Positions 26,775 through 34,932 of a DNA stretch of 64,000 bases are shown one piece after another. The DNA is from Streptomyces cyaneochromogenes. GTDB taxonomy: Bacteria > Actinomycetota > Actinomycetes > Streptomycetales > Streptomycetaceae. Position 1 is the stretch's first letter; each line of letters opens with the position of its first letter. The notes beneath the pieces are model-generated. The model saw only the letters and a program-made list of their open reading frames with translations. It was not told the origin of the DNA and searched no databases. The stretch is from positions 1,674,001 through 1,738,000 of the forward strand of contig NZ_CP034539.1 of the NCBI RefSeq assembly GCF_003963535.1. Direction: 5' to 3'. The translations under genes and the position numbers were made by a program.

Positions 26775-27536
26775 CTAGTCGAGCGGTCCGCCGGCGACGT
26801 ACAGGACCTGGCCGGAGACGAAGCCGGCCGCCTCGCCCGTGAAGAAGGCGATGGCGTTGGCGATGTCCTCCGGCTCGCCGACCCGCGCGACCGGGATCTG
26901 GGTGGCGGCGGCGGCCTTGAAGTCCTCGAAGCCCATGCCGACGCGGTCGGCGGTGGCCTTGGTCATCTCGGTGGCGATGAAGCCGGGGGCGACGGAGTTG
27001 GCGGTGACGCCGAACTTGCCGAGCTCCTTGGCGAGGGTCTTGGTGAAGCCCTGCAGACCGGCCTTGGCGGCGGAGTAGTTGACCTGGCCGCGGTTGCCGA
27101 GCGCGGAGGACGAGGAGAGGTTGACGATGCGGCCGAAGCCCGCGTCCACCATGTGCTTCTGACACGCCTTGGCCATCAGGAAGGCGCCGCGCAGGTGGAC
27201 GTTCATGACGGTGTCCCAGTCGGAGACGCTCATCTTGAACAGCAGGTTGTCGCGGAGCACACCCGCGTTGTTGACCAGGATGGTCGGGGCGCCGAGCTCC
27301 TCGGCGATCCGCGCGACGGCCGCCTCGACCTGCGCCTCGTCGGAGACGTCGCAGCCGACCGCGATCGCCTTGCCGCCGGCCGCGGTGATCTTCTCCACGG
27401 TGTCCTTGCAGGCCGCCTCGTCGAGGTCGATCACGGCGACCGCGCGCCCTTCGGCGGCCAGCCGGACGGCGGTGGCGGCGCCGATGCCGCGCGCTCCGCC
27501 GGTGACCACGGCGACCCGCTGCTCAGTGGTGGACAT
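26775..27536 (-). CDS. FabG-like 3-oxoacyl reductase
   Basis: 253 aa SDR with TGGARGIG (residues 13-20), NNAG, catalytic Ser in IVNLSSSSALG, and YSAAK. The closing GQVLYVAGG is close to FabG4-type reductases. Asp in IDLDEA at the end of strand 2 favours NAD(H). First gene of the two-SDR operon, with GAGGAG nine bases before the ATG. The likely reaction is 3-oxoacyl or hydroxyacyl redox chemistry in an accessory fatty-acid or catabolic route. Confidence 0.9.
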   Translation of the reverse strand: MSTTEQRVAVVTGGARGIGAATAVRLAAEGRAVAVIDLDEAACKDTVEKITAAGGKAIAVGCDVSDEAQVEAAVARIAEELGAPTILVNNAGVLRDNLLFKMSVSDWDTVMNVHLRGAFLMAKACQKHMVDAGFGRIVNLSSSSALGNRGQVNYSAAKAGLQGFTKTLAKELGKFGVTANSVAPGFIATEMTKATADRVGMGFEDFKAAAATQIPVARVGEPEDIANAIAFFTGEAAGFVSGQVLYVAGGPLD

Positions 27537-27553
27537 CAGTGACTCTCCTCGGG

Positions 27554-27567
27554 TGAGCGACCGCTTA
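27554..27567. promoter_or_regulatory. Operator candidate of the SDR operon
   Basis: TGAGCG-AC-CGCTTA, an inverted repeat with one mismatch in six, 18 bp upstream of the first SDR. The form AGCG-NN-CGCT is typical of TetR-type operators at actinomycete lipid genes. The regulator is not in the window. Confidence 0.5.
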
Positions 27568-27650
27568 GTACCTTCGATGCACGTGACGCTAGAAGTCCTG
27601 GCACGCGGTGTCAACGGTGACCACGCGCATGTGATCCATTACCTGATCCG

Positions 27651-28100
27651 CTACTTCACCAACCGGTCGAGCAGCCGCTCCGCCTCGGCCGCCGGATCGG
27701 CGGTGAGCCCGGTGTGCACGGGGCCCGGCTGGACGACCGTCGAGCGGGGCGCGATCAGCCAGCGAAAGCGCCGCCCGGCGTCGTCACCGGCCGCCTGCCC
27801 CGCCGGCTCACCGCCGCCGCAGACGCGCTCGACGGCACTGAGGGCGGCCCGGACGCCGGCCACGTCCGCGTCCGGGTCGAGGGCGAGCAGCCGCGCCTCG
27901 TCGAGGTGGGTGCGGGCACCGACGTAGCCCCGGGCCCGGCAGTACACCAGCACGCCCGCGTTGACGCACTCGCCGCGTTCGACGCGGGGCACGACGCGCA
28001 GGAGCGCGTACTCGAAGACGTCCCGGTCGTTCCACTCGCCGCCCCGGATGATGTGGCGTTCGACCACATGGCCGGCCATGTGGATGTGTCGCTCGCTCAC
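27651..28100 (-). CDS. DUF3037 protein paired with HipA-like kinase
   Basis: 149 aa from GTG. FEYALLRVVPRVERGECVNAGVLVYC is the DUF3037 signature, and helical DARLLALD/AALSAVERV segments follow. The GTGA overlap with the HipA-like gene shows translational coupling. No catalytic residues are obvious. In many actinomycetes DUF3037 follows the kinase gene, so it may be a partner or antagonist. The function is unknown. Confidence 0.83.
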   Translation of the reverse strand: MSERHIHMAGHVVERHIIRGGEWNDRDVFEYALLRVVPRVERGECVNAGVLVYCRARGYVGARTHLDEARLLALDPDADVAGVRAALSAVERVCGGGEPAGQAAGDDAGRRFRWLIAPRSTVVQPGPVHTGLTADPAAEAERLLDRLVK

Positions 28101-28861
28101 TTGCTCTCCTCGATTCCGGTGACGCGCTCGTGGACGACGGCGGCGCGGGCGAGCAGGGGCCGCGCATAGGCCCGGCGGAGATCGTCGGGTGTGCCGAAGC
28201 CCGGTTCGCCGGCCAGCCAGGCGTCCGGGATTGCGGCGGTCACCTCGGCGAGCAGTTCCTCGGTGACCAGCGGCGCCAACTCGGCTGCGGCGCCCCGTAC
28301 TTCGGGAGCGAAGGAGGCGAGCGCGTGGTCGGAGGCGTCGTAGGGGCGCGCCGCCGACGCCTCGGCCCCGGGCCAGTTGTGGTGCCAGATCATGGTCGCG
28401 CCGTGGTCGATGAGCCACAGCGCGCCCTGCCACATCAGCAGGTTGGGGTTGCGCCAGGACCGGTCGACGTTGTTCACCAGGGCGTCGAACCAGACTATGC
28501 GGCCCGCCTCTTCGGAGCTCACCTCGAAGGCGAGAGGGTCGAACCCGAGCGCGCCGGAGAGGAAGTCCATGCCGAGGTTGGTGCCGCCGCTGGACCTGAG
28601 CAGCTCCTGTACCTGCTGGTCGGGTTCGCCGAGCCCCAGCACCGGGTCGAGCTCCATCGTCACCAGCCGGGGCACCCTGAGGCCCAGCCTTCGGGCGAGT
28701 TCACCGCAGACGACCTCCGCGACCAGGGTCTTGCGGCCCTGTCCGGCGCCGGTGAACTTCATGACGTACGTCCCGAAGTCGTCGGCCTCGACGAGCCCCG
28801 GCAGCGAGCCGCCCTCGCGCAGGGGCGTGATGTAGCGGGTCGCGATGACTTCCTTGAGCAT
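28097..28861 (-). CDS. HipA-family kinase
   Basis: 254 aa, much shorter than the roughly 440 aa of E. coli HipA and lacking its N-terminal subdomain. Kinase landmarks: FGTYVMKFTGAGQGRKTLVAE (ATP-lid lysine region), IVWFDALVNNVDRSWRNPNLL (HxD-equivalent catalytic loop, here N-N-V-D-R with the following N) and LWLIDHGATMIW (metal-binding D-H-G instead of D-F-G). No HipB-type antitoxin gene is adjacent; the coupled gene is DUF3037. Confidence 0.85.
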   Translation of the reverse strand: MLKEVIATRYITPLREGGSLPGLVEADDFGTYVMKFTGAGQGRKTLVAEVVCGELARRLGLRVPRLVTMELDPVLGLGEPDQQVQELLRSSGGTNLGMDFLSGALGFDPLAFEVSSEEAGRIVWFDALVNNVDRSWRNPNLLMWQGALWLIDHGATMIWHHNWPGAEASAARPYDASDHALASFAPEVRGAAAELAPLVTEELLAEVTAAIPDAWLAGEPGFGTPDDLRRAYARPLLARAAVVHERVTGIEESK

Positions 28862-28885
28862 CGTCCCAGGTTACTGGCGCAGGCG

Positions 28886-28904
28886 GGGCCGTCGGGGACG
28901 GCCC
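28886..28904. other. GC hairpin upstream of HipA-like gene
   Basis: GGGCCGTC-GGG-GACGGCCC, perfect 8-bp stem, 25 bp upstream of the HipA start. It could be in the 5 prime leader of that mRNA. Confidence 0.5.
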
Positions 28905-28926
28905 GGGCGGCGCCGGTGCTTTCGCG

Positions 28927-28965
28927 CCGACAGCGGACCGACAGCTTCGGACAGGGAACCGACAG
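28927..28965. promoter_or_regulatory. Four phased CCGACAG repeats
   Basis: CCGACAG at 28927, 28938 and 28959 and CGGACAG at 28948, spaced 11, 10 and 11 bp, so all face one side of the helix. They lie between the divergent HipA-like and Rieske genes, 117 bp before the Rieske start. This resembles a cooperative direct-repeat operator. Confidence 0.6.
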
Positions 28966-29081
28966 GTCCGCTTTACCCACCTCTTCGCCGGACCGGGTCA
29001 GGATTCCGACATCGCCTGAACAGCCGGTCCCGAAGGACCGTACCTCTCGGCAGATCAAGAATCCGCGGAAGGAACGTCAGC

Positions 29082-29492
29082 ATGACCAGCGAATCAGTTC
29101 AGCCGGTGTCGGGACCGAGCCGCCGTACCGTCGTGGCGGCGGTCGGCGCGGCGGGGCTCTCCGTCGCGCTGACCGCGTGCGGGTCTCAGGACGAACCCTC
29201 CACCGGCTCGGCGCTCGCGAAGACCTCCGACATACCGGAGGGCGGGGGCAAGGTCTTCAGCGACGAGAAGGTGGTGGTCTCCCAGCCGACGGCGGGCGAC
29301 TACAAGGCCTTCTCGACGATCTGCACCCACCAGAACTGTCCGATGACGGACCTCAAGGAGGACACCCTGTCCTGCGCCTGCCACGGCAGCCAGTTCTCCG
29401 TCCTCGACGGCAGCGTGAAGAAGGGGCCGGCCACCCAGGCGCTGGCCGCCAAGGAGATCAGCGTGTCGGGCGACTCGATCGCGCTCGCCTGA
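29082..29492 (+). CDS. Rieske [2Fe-2S] Tat lipoprotein
   Basis: 136 aa. The N-terminus has SRRTVV followed by a hydrophobic stretch and the lipobox LTAC, so it is exported folded by Tat and lipid-anchored. The cluster ligands CTHQNC and CACHGSQF (C-x-H, C-x-x-H) are complete. GGAAGGA precedes the ATG. It is a small electron-transfer protein of the periplasm-like space; its partner is not encoded next to it. The upstream region holds the phased repeats. Confidence 0.9.
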   Translation: MTSESVQPVSGPSRRTVVAAVGAAGLSVALTACGSQDEPSTGSALAKTSDIPEGGGKVFSDEKVVVSQPTAGDYKAFSTICTHQNCPMTDLKEDTLSCACHGSQFSVLDGSVKKGPATQALAAKEISVSGDSIALA

Positions 29493-29512
29493 CCTTCGTC
29501 GTGCGCCAGGGC

Positions 29513-30163
29513 TCAGGCCCGGCCCGCTCGGCGTGGACGCTTGAAGCAGCCCAGGACCTCGTCCGTGGTCGCGACCGTGGCGACCAATGCGAGGGAGTGG
29601 CGGATCATCGCCAGGGTGTAGTCGGAGGGCACCCCGGCCACGGCGTCCCGTGGCACCACCACGACATACCCCCGGTTCACGGCGTCGAAGACGGCGCTCG
29701 GGATCGCCACGTTGGCCGAGACGCCGGTGACGATCAGCGTGCGGCAGCCGAGGTTGCGCAGCAGGGCGTCGACGTCGGTGCCCTGGATCGGTGACAGGCC
29801 GTGCAGCCGCCGTACGACGATGTCCTCCTCGGCGACCTCGATAGGCGCCGCCACCCGCACCGCCGTGGTGCCGGACAGCTGCTGGACGGGGAGCCGTTCG
29901 GCGGCGCGGAACAGGCGGGCGTTGTGGTTGGCACCGCGTCCGTCGGGACGGCGTTCGGCGATCGCGTGGATCACCTGGACGCCGCTGTCGTGGGCCGCCG
30001 CGACCAGCCGGGCGACGTGGGCGAGGGCACCCGAGGAGCGGGCCTCCTTGGCGAGTTCGGGCAGCGCGCTGTCCGGTCCGACGACGCCCTGCTGGCACTC
30101 GACGGTGAGCAGGACGGTGGTCGCGGGGTCGAGGAGTTCGCTGAGTTCGGCGTACGACGGCAT
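29513..30163 (-). CDS. Isochorismatase-fold protein lacking the catalytic triad
   Basis: 216 aa, cysteine-hydrolase fold. The usual Asp-Lys-Cys triad is altered: the first strand reads LLTVECQQGVVG (Glu22 where Asp is normal), the middle IVVRRLHGLSP has Arg for Lys, and TGVSANVAIPSA has Ala153 where the nucleophilic Cys normally follows NV. The fold and the PRDAVAGVP end are intact. I recall similar sequences in actinomycetes annotated as cysteine hydrolase; this one probably cannot do that chemistry. Confidence 0.8.
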   Translation of the reverse strand: MPSYAELSELLDPATTVLLTVECQQGVVGPDSALPELAKEARSSGALAHVARLVAAAHDSGVQVIHAIAERRPDGRGANHNARLFRAAERLPVQQLSGTTAVRVAAPIEVAEEDIVVRRLHGLSPIQGTDVDALLRNLGCRTLIVTGVSANVAIPSAVFDAVNRGYVVVVPRDAVAGVPSDYTLAMIRHSLALVATVATTDEVLGCFKRPRRAGRA

Positions 30164-30278
30164 GGGTCCCCCTGTGGCCGACGGCGGCGTGGGCGGGCGA
30201 GCGTAGCCACCATCACGTAAGGACGGAACCACCATTGCGTGTCGACGGAAGACGACTCATCCTTTTCTGACGTGATGT

Positions 30279-30296
30279 CAGAGGATCTCTCCTCTG
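30279..30296. promoter_or_regulatory. Inverted repeat before the split-barrel gene
   Basis: CAGAGGA-TCTC-TCCTCTG, perfect 7-bp arms, flanked by GACGTG at 30269 and 30301. It lies 28 bp before the start at 30324 and within the divergent promoter region of the isochorismatase-fold gene. Confidence 0.55.
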
Positions 30297-30323
30297 GCAC
30301 GACGTGAGAGAAGAGGGGGCCGC

Positions 30324-30791
30324 ATGACCGTCACTCAGCGCCGGGGCCGCAAGATCATGATGACGCCAGGCGAGCTGGACGAGTTCCTCACCGAGCAGCG
30401 CACCTGCCGGGTCGCCACCGTGTCCACCGACGGCTTCCCGCATGTCAGCGCCCTGTGGTTCGCCTGGGACGGCCTCTCGCTGTGGCTGTACTCGGTCGTC
30501 CGCAGCAAGCGCTGGACCGATCTGCGCCGCGATCCACGCGTCGCGATCGTGATCGACACGGGCGAGGAGTACGAGCAGCTGCGCGGCGTCGAGCTGTCCG
30601 GCACCGTCGAGTTCGTGGGCGAGAGCCCGCGCGTCGGCGAGCTGCGGGCCGAACTCGACGTCCCCGAGACGCTGTTCGCCCGCAAGAACTTCGGCCTCGA
30701 CGAGATGCCGCACGACGGCCGGCACGCGTGGGTGCGGCTGACGCCGGAGAAGATCGTGTCGTGGGACTTCCGGAAGCTGGGTTCCGTGTAG
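30324..30791 (+). CDS. Split-barrel (pyridoxamine oxidase-like) flavin/F420-binding protein
   Basis: 155 aa. ELDEFLTEQRTCRVATVSTDGFPHVSALWFAW, YSVVRSKRWTDLRRDPRVAIVID and VRLTPEKIVSWDFRKLG are the PPOX/F420-dependent biliverdin-reductase-like signature. In actinomycetes such proteins use F420 or FMN to reduce small molecules. Substrate unknown. The ATG follows AGAGGGGG. Confidence 0.88.
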   Translation: MTVTQRRGRKIMMTPGELDEFLTEQRTCRVATVSTDGFPHVSALWFAWDGLSLWLYSVVRSKRWTDLRRDPRVAIVIDTGEEYEQLRGVELSGTVEFVGESPRVGELRAELDVPETLFARKNFGLDEMPHDGRHAWVRLTPEKIVSWDFRKLGSV

Positions 30792-30813
30792 ACGGCGTCA
30801 TCCACAGGCGGCG

Positions 30814-31716
30814 TCAGGAGACGTTCTCCCCCGCTTCACGCAGCGCCCGCACCGCCGCCCGGATCGAGGGGCGGCGGTCGGCGTCGGCTCGCCAGACGAC
30901 GTACACATGCCGCCGCACCCGCTGCTTGAGCGGCACGGTCACGACCGGCGAAGGCATCGGGTGGCGCCCCAGCAGCGGCACGATGCACACGCCGAGTCCG
31001 GCCGCGACCAGCGCGAGCTGGGTGTGTGTCTCGGGGGCGCGGTGGCCGACCAGGGGCTCGATGCCCTTGGAGCGCAGCGTGAACATCAGCCACTCGTGAC
31101 AGAACTCGCCCTCGCCCCAGGTGATCCACTCGTCGTCGGCGAACTCGGTGAGGTCCACCTCGTCCCGATCGGCGAGCCGGTGCCCCTCGGGCAACGCCAC
31201 GTCGGCCGGGTCGTCCAGGATGTGCGCCTTGACCAGGCCCTCGGGCAGCGCCATCGGCTTGTTGTACCAGTCGAGCACGACGGCCAGATCCAGGTCGCCG
31301 CGGATCACTCCGGCGATGCCTGCCTCAGGCTCGAGCTCGCAGGAGCGCACCCGCAGCGCGGGGTGCTCCGTGCGCAGGGCGGAGAGCGCGGACGGGAACA
31401 GCCCGCGCGCTGCGGTCGGGAACGCCGCGAGTCGCAGTTCGCCGACGACCTTTCCGCGCTGCGCCTCCAGGTCGGACTGGGCCAGCTCGACCTGCGACAG
31501 GATGCGCGCGGCATGCTCGGCGAGCAGCCGGCCGGCGTCGGTGAGCCGGACGCCCCGGCCGTTCTTGGCGAGGAGCTGCTGGCCGATCTCGCGCTCCAGC
31601 TTGGACATCTGCTGCGACACGGCGGACGTCGTGATGTGCAGCCCCTCGGCGGCGCCGCTGACCGAGCCGTGGCGGGCGAGGGCGTCCAGGGTGCGCAGGC
31701 GCTCCAGATTCAACAT
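30814..31716 (-). CDS. LysR-family regulator
   Basis: 300 aa. The N-terminal winged helix is MLNLERLRTLDALARHGSVSGAAEGLHITTSAVSQQMSKLE, followed by a two-lobe effector domain. It is divergent from the DMT exporter at 31791. LysR proteins normally activate such a divergent gene in response to its substrate. The intergenic direct repeats fit that arrangement. Confidence 0.92.
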   Translation of the reverse strand: MLNLERLRTLDALARHGSVSGAAEGLHITTSAVSQQMSKLEREIGQQLLAKNGRGVRLTDAGRLLAEHAARILSQVELAQSDLEAQRGKVVGELRLAAFPTAARGLFPSALSALRTEHPALRVRSCELEPEAGIAGVIRGDLDLAVVLDWYNKPMALPEGLVKAHILDDPADVALPEGHRLADRDEVDLTEFADDEWITWGEGEFCHEWLMFTLRSKGIEPLVGHRAPETHTQLALVAAGLGVCIVPLLGRHPMPSPVVTVPLKQRVRRHVYVVWRADADRRPSIRAAVRALREAGENVS

Positions 31717-31726
31717 GTAAGCAATA

Positions 31727-31768
31727 CTACGAGATATCGCGTGCGAAATCTCGATTGTGCTACGAGAT
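31727..31768. promoter_or_regulatory. LysR-type binding region
   Basis: CTACGAGAT is repeated at 31727-31735 and 31760-31768 (33 bp apart), with an inverted ATCTCG at 31748-31753 between them. The AT-richer 75-bp gap separates the divergent lysR and exporter genes. Confidence 0.6.
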
Positions 31769-31790
31769 CGTGTGCAGCATCGTTGCCGCC

Positions 31791-32729
31791 ATGACCACCG
31801 CCACCGCCTCGCGCGCCCCGGCCGCAGCGCCTGTCCGTCCTCGCCCCCGCCCCCGCCTCGACTGGCGGCTGCGCTTCGCCGCGCTCTCCCTGATCTGGGG
31901 CTTCAGCTTCCTGCTCATCAAGGTGGGCACCGACGGCTACGCACCCTTCCAAGTCACGCTCGGGCGACTGGTGTTCGGTACGGCGGTGCTGGCCGCGGCG
32001 ATGGCGGTGAAGCGGGAGCGGCTGCCGCGAGGGGCGCGTACGTGGGGGCATCTGACGGTTGCCGCGTTCCTGTTGAACGCGCTGCCGTTCTCGCTGTTCG
32101 CGTACTCCGAGTTGACCATTCCGTCCACGCTGGCGGGTATCTGCAACGCGACCTCGCCGCTGTGGGGCATGGCCCTGTCGCTGGTCGCGCTCTCGGAGGA
32201 CCGGCCGACGCGGGTGAGGGTGGCCGGGCTCGGTATCGGATTTCTCGGTGTGCTGACGGTGTTGGGCGCGTGGCAGGGGTTCGCCGGACTGGACGCCACG
32301 GGTACGGCGATGGCGCTGCTGGCCTCACTGAGCTACCCGATCGGCTGGATATACGTCCGCCGGACGCTGGCGGGATCCGGTGCGTCGCATCTGTCGCTGA
32401 CCGGGGCGCAGTTGTTGCTGGCGACGGTTCAACTGGCCGTTGTGACACCGCTGTTCACGTCACTTCCGACGCAGGTGTCGCTGGTACCTTTGCTGGCCAT
32501 CGTGGCCCTGGGGGCGCTTGGCACCGGGCTCGCGGTGTTGATCCAGTACGGGCTGGTGGCCGAAGTGGGGCCGACGACGGCACAGATGGTCACGTACTTC
32601 ATCCCGGTCATCGCGACGGGTGCGGGGGTTGCCCTGTTGGGGGAGTCGTTGAGCTGGTCCACGCCGGTGGGGGCGGTGGTCGTGTTGGCAGGGGCGGCGC
32701 TGACTCAGGTGCGGCGGAAGAGCGCCTAG
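31791..32729 (+). CDS. EamA/DMT-family exporter
   Basis: 312 aa with ten membrane helices in two EamA repeats. The first begins LIWGFSFLLIKVGTDGYAPF; the second ends LGESLSWSTPVGAVVVLAGA, the usual family close. It probably exports an amino acid or metabolite, controlled by the divergent LysR protein. ATG at 31791 is the first Met after the promoter elements. An upstream in-frame GTG (31755) would lie inside the operator region. Confidence 0.88.
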   Translation: MTTATASRAPAAAPVRPRPRPRLDWRLRFAALSLIWGFSFLLIKVGTDGYAPFQVTLGRLVFGTAVLAAAMAVKRERLPRGARTWGHLTVAAFLLNALPFSLFAYSELTIPSTLAGICNATSPLWGMALSLVALSEDRPTRVRVAGLGIGFLGVLTVLGAWQGFAGLDATGTAMALLASLSYPIGWIYVRRTLAGSGASHLSLTGAQLLLATVQLAVVTPLFTSLPTQVSLVPLLAIVALGALGTGLAVLIQYGLVAEVGPTTAQMVTYFIPVIATGAGVALLGESLSWSTPVGAVVVLAGAALTQVRRKSA

Positions 32730-32785
32730 GTGTATTGATCACGAGCGTTGTCAACTCGCGGGGAGGCGCGGAATGATCGTGCGCG

Positions 32786-32853
32786 ACTGCGGGTGCGTTG
32801 TGGCTTGCCGTGCCCACGCGGCGGAGCCGCAAATCGATACAGCCCCGCTCCCC
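32786..32853 (+). repeat. Dispersed Streptomyces intergenic repeat, copy 2
   Basis: ACTGCGGG, CGTTGTGGCT, then CCCACGCGGCGGAGCCGC and ATACAGCCCCGCTCCCC. It shares its first 20 or so bases with the minus strand of 6441-6493 and fills most of the gap between two convergent genes. Confidence 0.6.
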
Positions 32854-32881
32854 AAAAAGCGGGTTGGCTGTCCTCCCGGCA

Positions 32882-34219
32882 CTACACGTATCGCCTCGCC
32901 GGTGCCGGGGCCACCGCCGACGCCACCGCGTCCGCCAAGGGGGCGGCCTCTGTCGGCGTCAGCGTCGAGACCGTGACCCTGATGCCCGGCGGTGCGCTCG
33001 CCCGGAAGCGGGCCCCTGGAGCCACCGCCCAGCCGGCGTGCAGGAGGCGGGCGACCGTGGTCGTCTCGTCCGGCACCGGGATCCAGACGTTCAGGCCGCT
33101 GCGGCCGTGGGCCTCGACGCCGCGTTCGGCCAGGGCCGCAAGGAGCAGGTCACGGCGGCTGCCGTACGCCCTCGCCACGGCCGTCGGGTCCAGGGCGCCG
33201 TCGGCCCACAGCCGCGCCACGGCCCGCTGCTGGAGGCGGCTCACCCAGCCCGGCCCGAGCCGCTGCCGGCCGCGTACCCGGTCGAGCGTGACCGGATCCC
33301 CGGTGAGGACGGCGAGCCGCAGGTCGGGGCCGTAGGCCTTGGCGACCGAGCGGACGAAGGCCCAGGTGTGGGTGGTGCCGGACAGGGGGTGCAGGGGGAG
33401 GTCGACGATGCCGTGGCCGTGGTCGTCCTCGACCAGCAGGATCTCCGGGTGCTCGCGGAGTACGGAACGCAGGCCACGCGCGCGCGTGGCGCTCACCGCG
33501 GCGCCGGTGGGGTTCTGGGCGCGGCAGGTGACGATCAGGGCGCGAGCCCCGGCTGCCAGGGCTCGCCGGACGTCGTCCACCAACGGCCCTTCGTCGTCGA
33601 CGGCGACCGGGGCGGTGCGCAGCCCGAGCGCGGGGATCAGATCGAGGAGACTGCCCCAGCCGGGGTCCTCCACGGCGACGGTGTCTCCCGGCTTGAGGTG
33701 GGCCGCGAGCACGCGCTCGATGGCGTCGAGCGAACCGGAGACGACGGCCAGGGGACCTTCCGGCACCCCGGCGGCGTCCAGCTCGGCCCGTGCCATCCGG
33801 CCCAGCTCCGGCTCCACGGGGTCGGCTCCGTACAGCACCGGTTCCCGGTCGCCCTGTTCGGCGGCGGCCGCGAAGGCCTTCGCCAGCGAGGGCAGCAGCG
33901 CCGGGTCGGGATTGCCGTTCGCCACGTCGCGTACACCCTCGGGCACGACCACCCGGGCGTGCTCACGCCCGGTCGTGGCCGGCCTCGGCCGCACCCGGCT
34001 GCCCCGGCGCCCCGCGGTCTCGATCACCCCGCGCTCGCGCAAGGTGCGGTACGCGGCGGCGACGGTATTGGGATTCACCCCCAGCTCGACCGCCAACTCC
34101 CGCATGGGTGGGAGAAGTTGACCGGGTTCCAGCTCTCCGGCACCCACCGCGCGCTCGACGCTCGCCGCAATCTCCGCTGCGCGTCGCCCTTCGATCCGAT
34201 ATCCTCCTAGCACAAACAT
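32882..34219 (-). CDS. MocR-type GntR/aminotransferase regulator
   Basis: 445 aa. Residues 10-75 form a GntR winged helix (LLPPMRELAVELGVNPNTVAAAYRTLRERG). A fold-type I aminotransferase domain with NPDPALLP, CRAQNPTGA and the PLP lysine in RSVAKAYGPDLR follows. PdxR-like MocR proteins regulate vitamin B6 genes. Here the divergent genes encode split-barrel proteins of the pyridoxamine-oxidase fold. The palindrome at 34225-34236 touches its start. The ATG at 34219 has no room for a conventional leader, so the true start may be internal or leaderless. Confidence 0.9.
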   Translation of the reverse strand: MFVLGGYRIEGRRAAEIAASVERAVGAGELEPGQLLPPMRELAVELGVNPNTVAAAYRTLRERGVIETAGRRGSRVRPRPATTGREHARVVVPEGVRDVANGNPDPALLPSLAKAFAAAAEQGDREPVLYGADPVEPELGRMARAELDAAGVPEGPLAVVSGSLDAIERVLAAHLKPGDTVAVEDPGWGSLLDLIPALGLRTAPVAVDDEGPLVDDVRRALAAGARALIVTCRAQNPTGAAVSATRARGLRSVLREHPEILLVEDDHGHGIVDLPLHPLSGTTHTWAFVRSVAKAYGPDLRLAVLTGDPVTLDRVRGRQRLGPGWVSRLQQRAVARLWADGALDPTAVARAYGSRRDLLLAALAERGVEAHGRSGLNVWIPVPDETTTVARLLHAGWAVAPGARFRASAPPGIRVTVSTLTPTEAAPLADAVASAVAPAPARRYV

Positions 34220-34224
34220 GATTA

Positions 34225-34236
34225 TGCACTAGTGCA
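34225..34236. promoter_or_regulatory. MocR operator candidate
   Basis: Perfect palindrome TGCACTAGTGCA immediately upstream of the MocR gene and 12 bp before the divergent split-barrel gene. It is placed where one dimer could control both promoters. Confidence 0.7.
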
Positions 34237-34248
34237 ATGGAGAAGGCA

Positions 34249-34932
34249 ATGCAGGGGACCCAGCAGCCGACGTCGCCGACCGCCGCCTACACGCCGACCG
34301 ACCGCACCGTCCCCACCCGCTCACCGGACCGGGCGTCCTACGACAAGGAACTGGTGCACTCGATACTCGACGAGGCCTACGTCTGCCATCTCGGCTTCGT
34401 CCGCGACGGCGCTCCGGTCGTGCTGCCCACCCTGTTCGGCCGGGTCGGCCAGACGCTCTACGTCCACGGCTCGACGGGCTCGCGCCCGCTGCGGATGACC
34501 GGCCAGGCCGACCCCGGGCTGCCGGTGTGCCTGACCGTCACGCACGTCGACGCGCTGATCCTGGCCCGCTCGGCCTTCCACCACTCGATCAACTACCGGT
34601 CGGTGGTGGTGCACGGCCTCGCGTACGACGTGACGGACCCCGAGGAGAAGCGGGTCGCCCTCGACGCGCTGGTCGACCATGTGGTGCCGGGCCGGGCGGC
34701 GGACTCCCGCCCCGCCAACAAGAAGGAACTGGCCGCCACCGCGGTGATCCGCCTCGACCTGAACGAGGTCTCCGCCAAGCTGCGCACCGGCGGCGTGAAC
34801 GACGAGCCCGAGGACCTCGCCCTCCCCCACTGGGCCGGCGTCGTCCCGCTGCGCAAGGGCTACGAGGCGCCGGTCGGCGACCCGGACCTGGCCCCCGGCA
34901 CCCAGCTCCCCGGCTACCTCGGAGCCCTGTGA
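34249..34932 (+). CDS. Split-barrel flavoprotein, NimA-like
   Basis: 227 aa. YDKELVHSILDEAYVCHLGFVRDGAPVVLPTLFGRVG, then SRPLRM and HHSINYRSVVVHGLAYDV, is the pyridoxamine-oxidase-like (NimA-type) domain. ATG at 34249 is preferred because GGAG ends six bases before it; ATG at 34237 is in frame. Its stop overlaps the next gene (TGATG). It may bind FMN and reduce a small substrate. The divergent MocR gene suggests a link to B6 or amine metabolism. Confidence 0.85.
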   Translation: MQGTQQPTSPTAAYTPTDRTVPTRSPDRASYDKELVHSILDEAYVCHLGFVRDGAPVVLPTLFGRVGQTLYVHGSTGSRPLRMTGQADPGLPVCLTVTHVDALILARSAFHHSINYRSVVVHGLAYDVTDPEEKRVALDALVDHVVPGRAADSRPANKKELAATAVIRLDLNEVSAKLRTGGVNDEPEDLALPHWAGVVPLRKGYEAPVGDPDLAPGTQLPGYLGAL

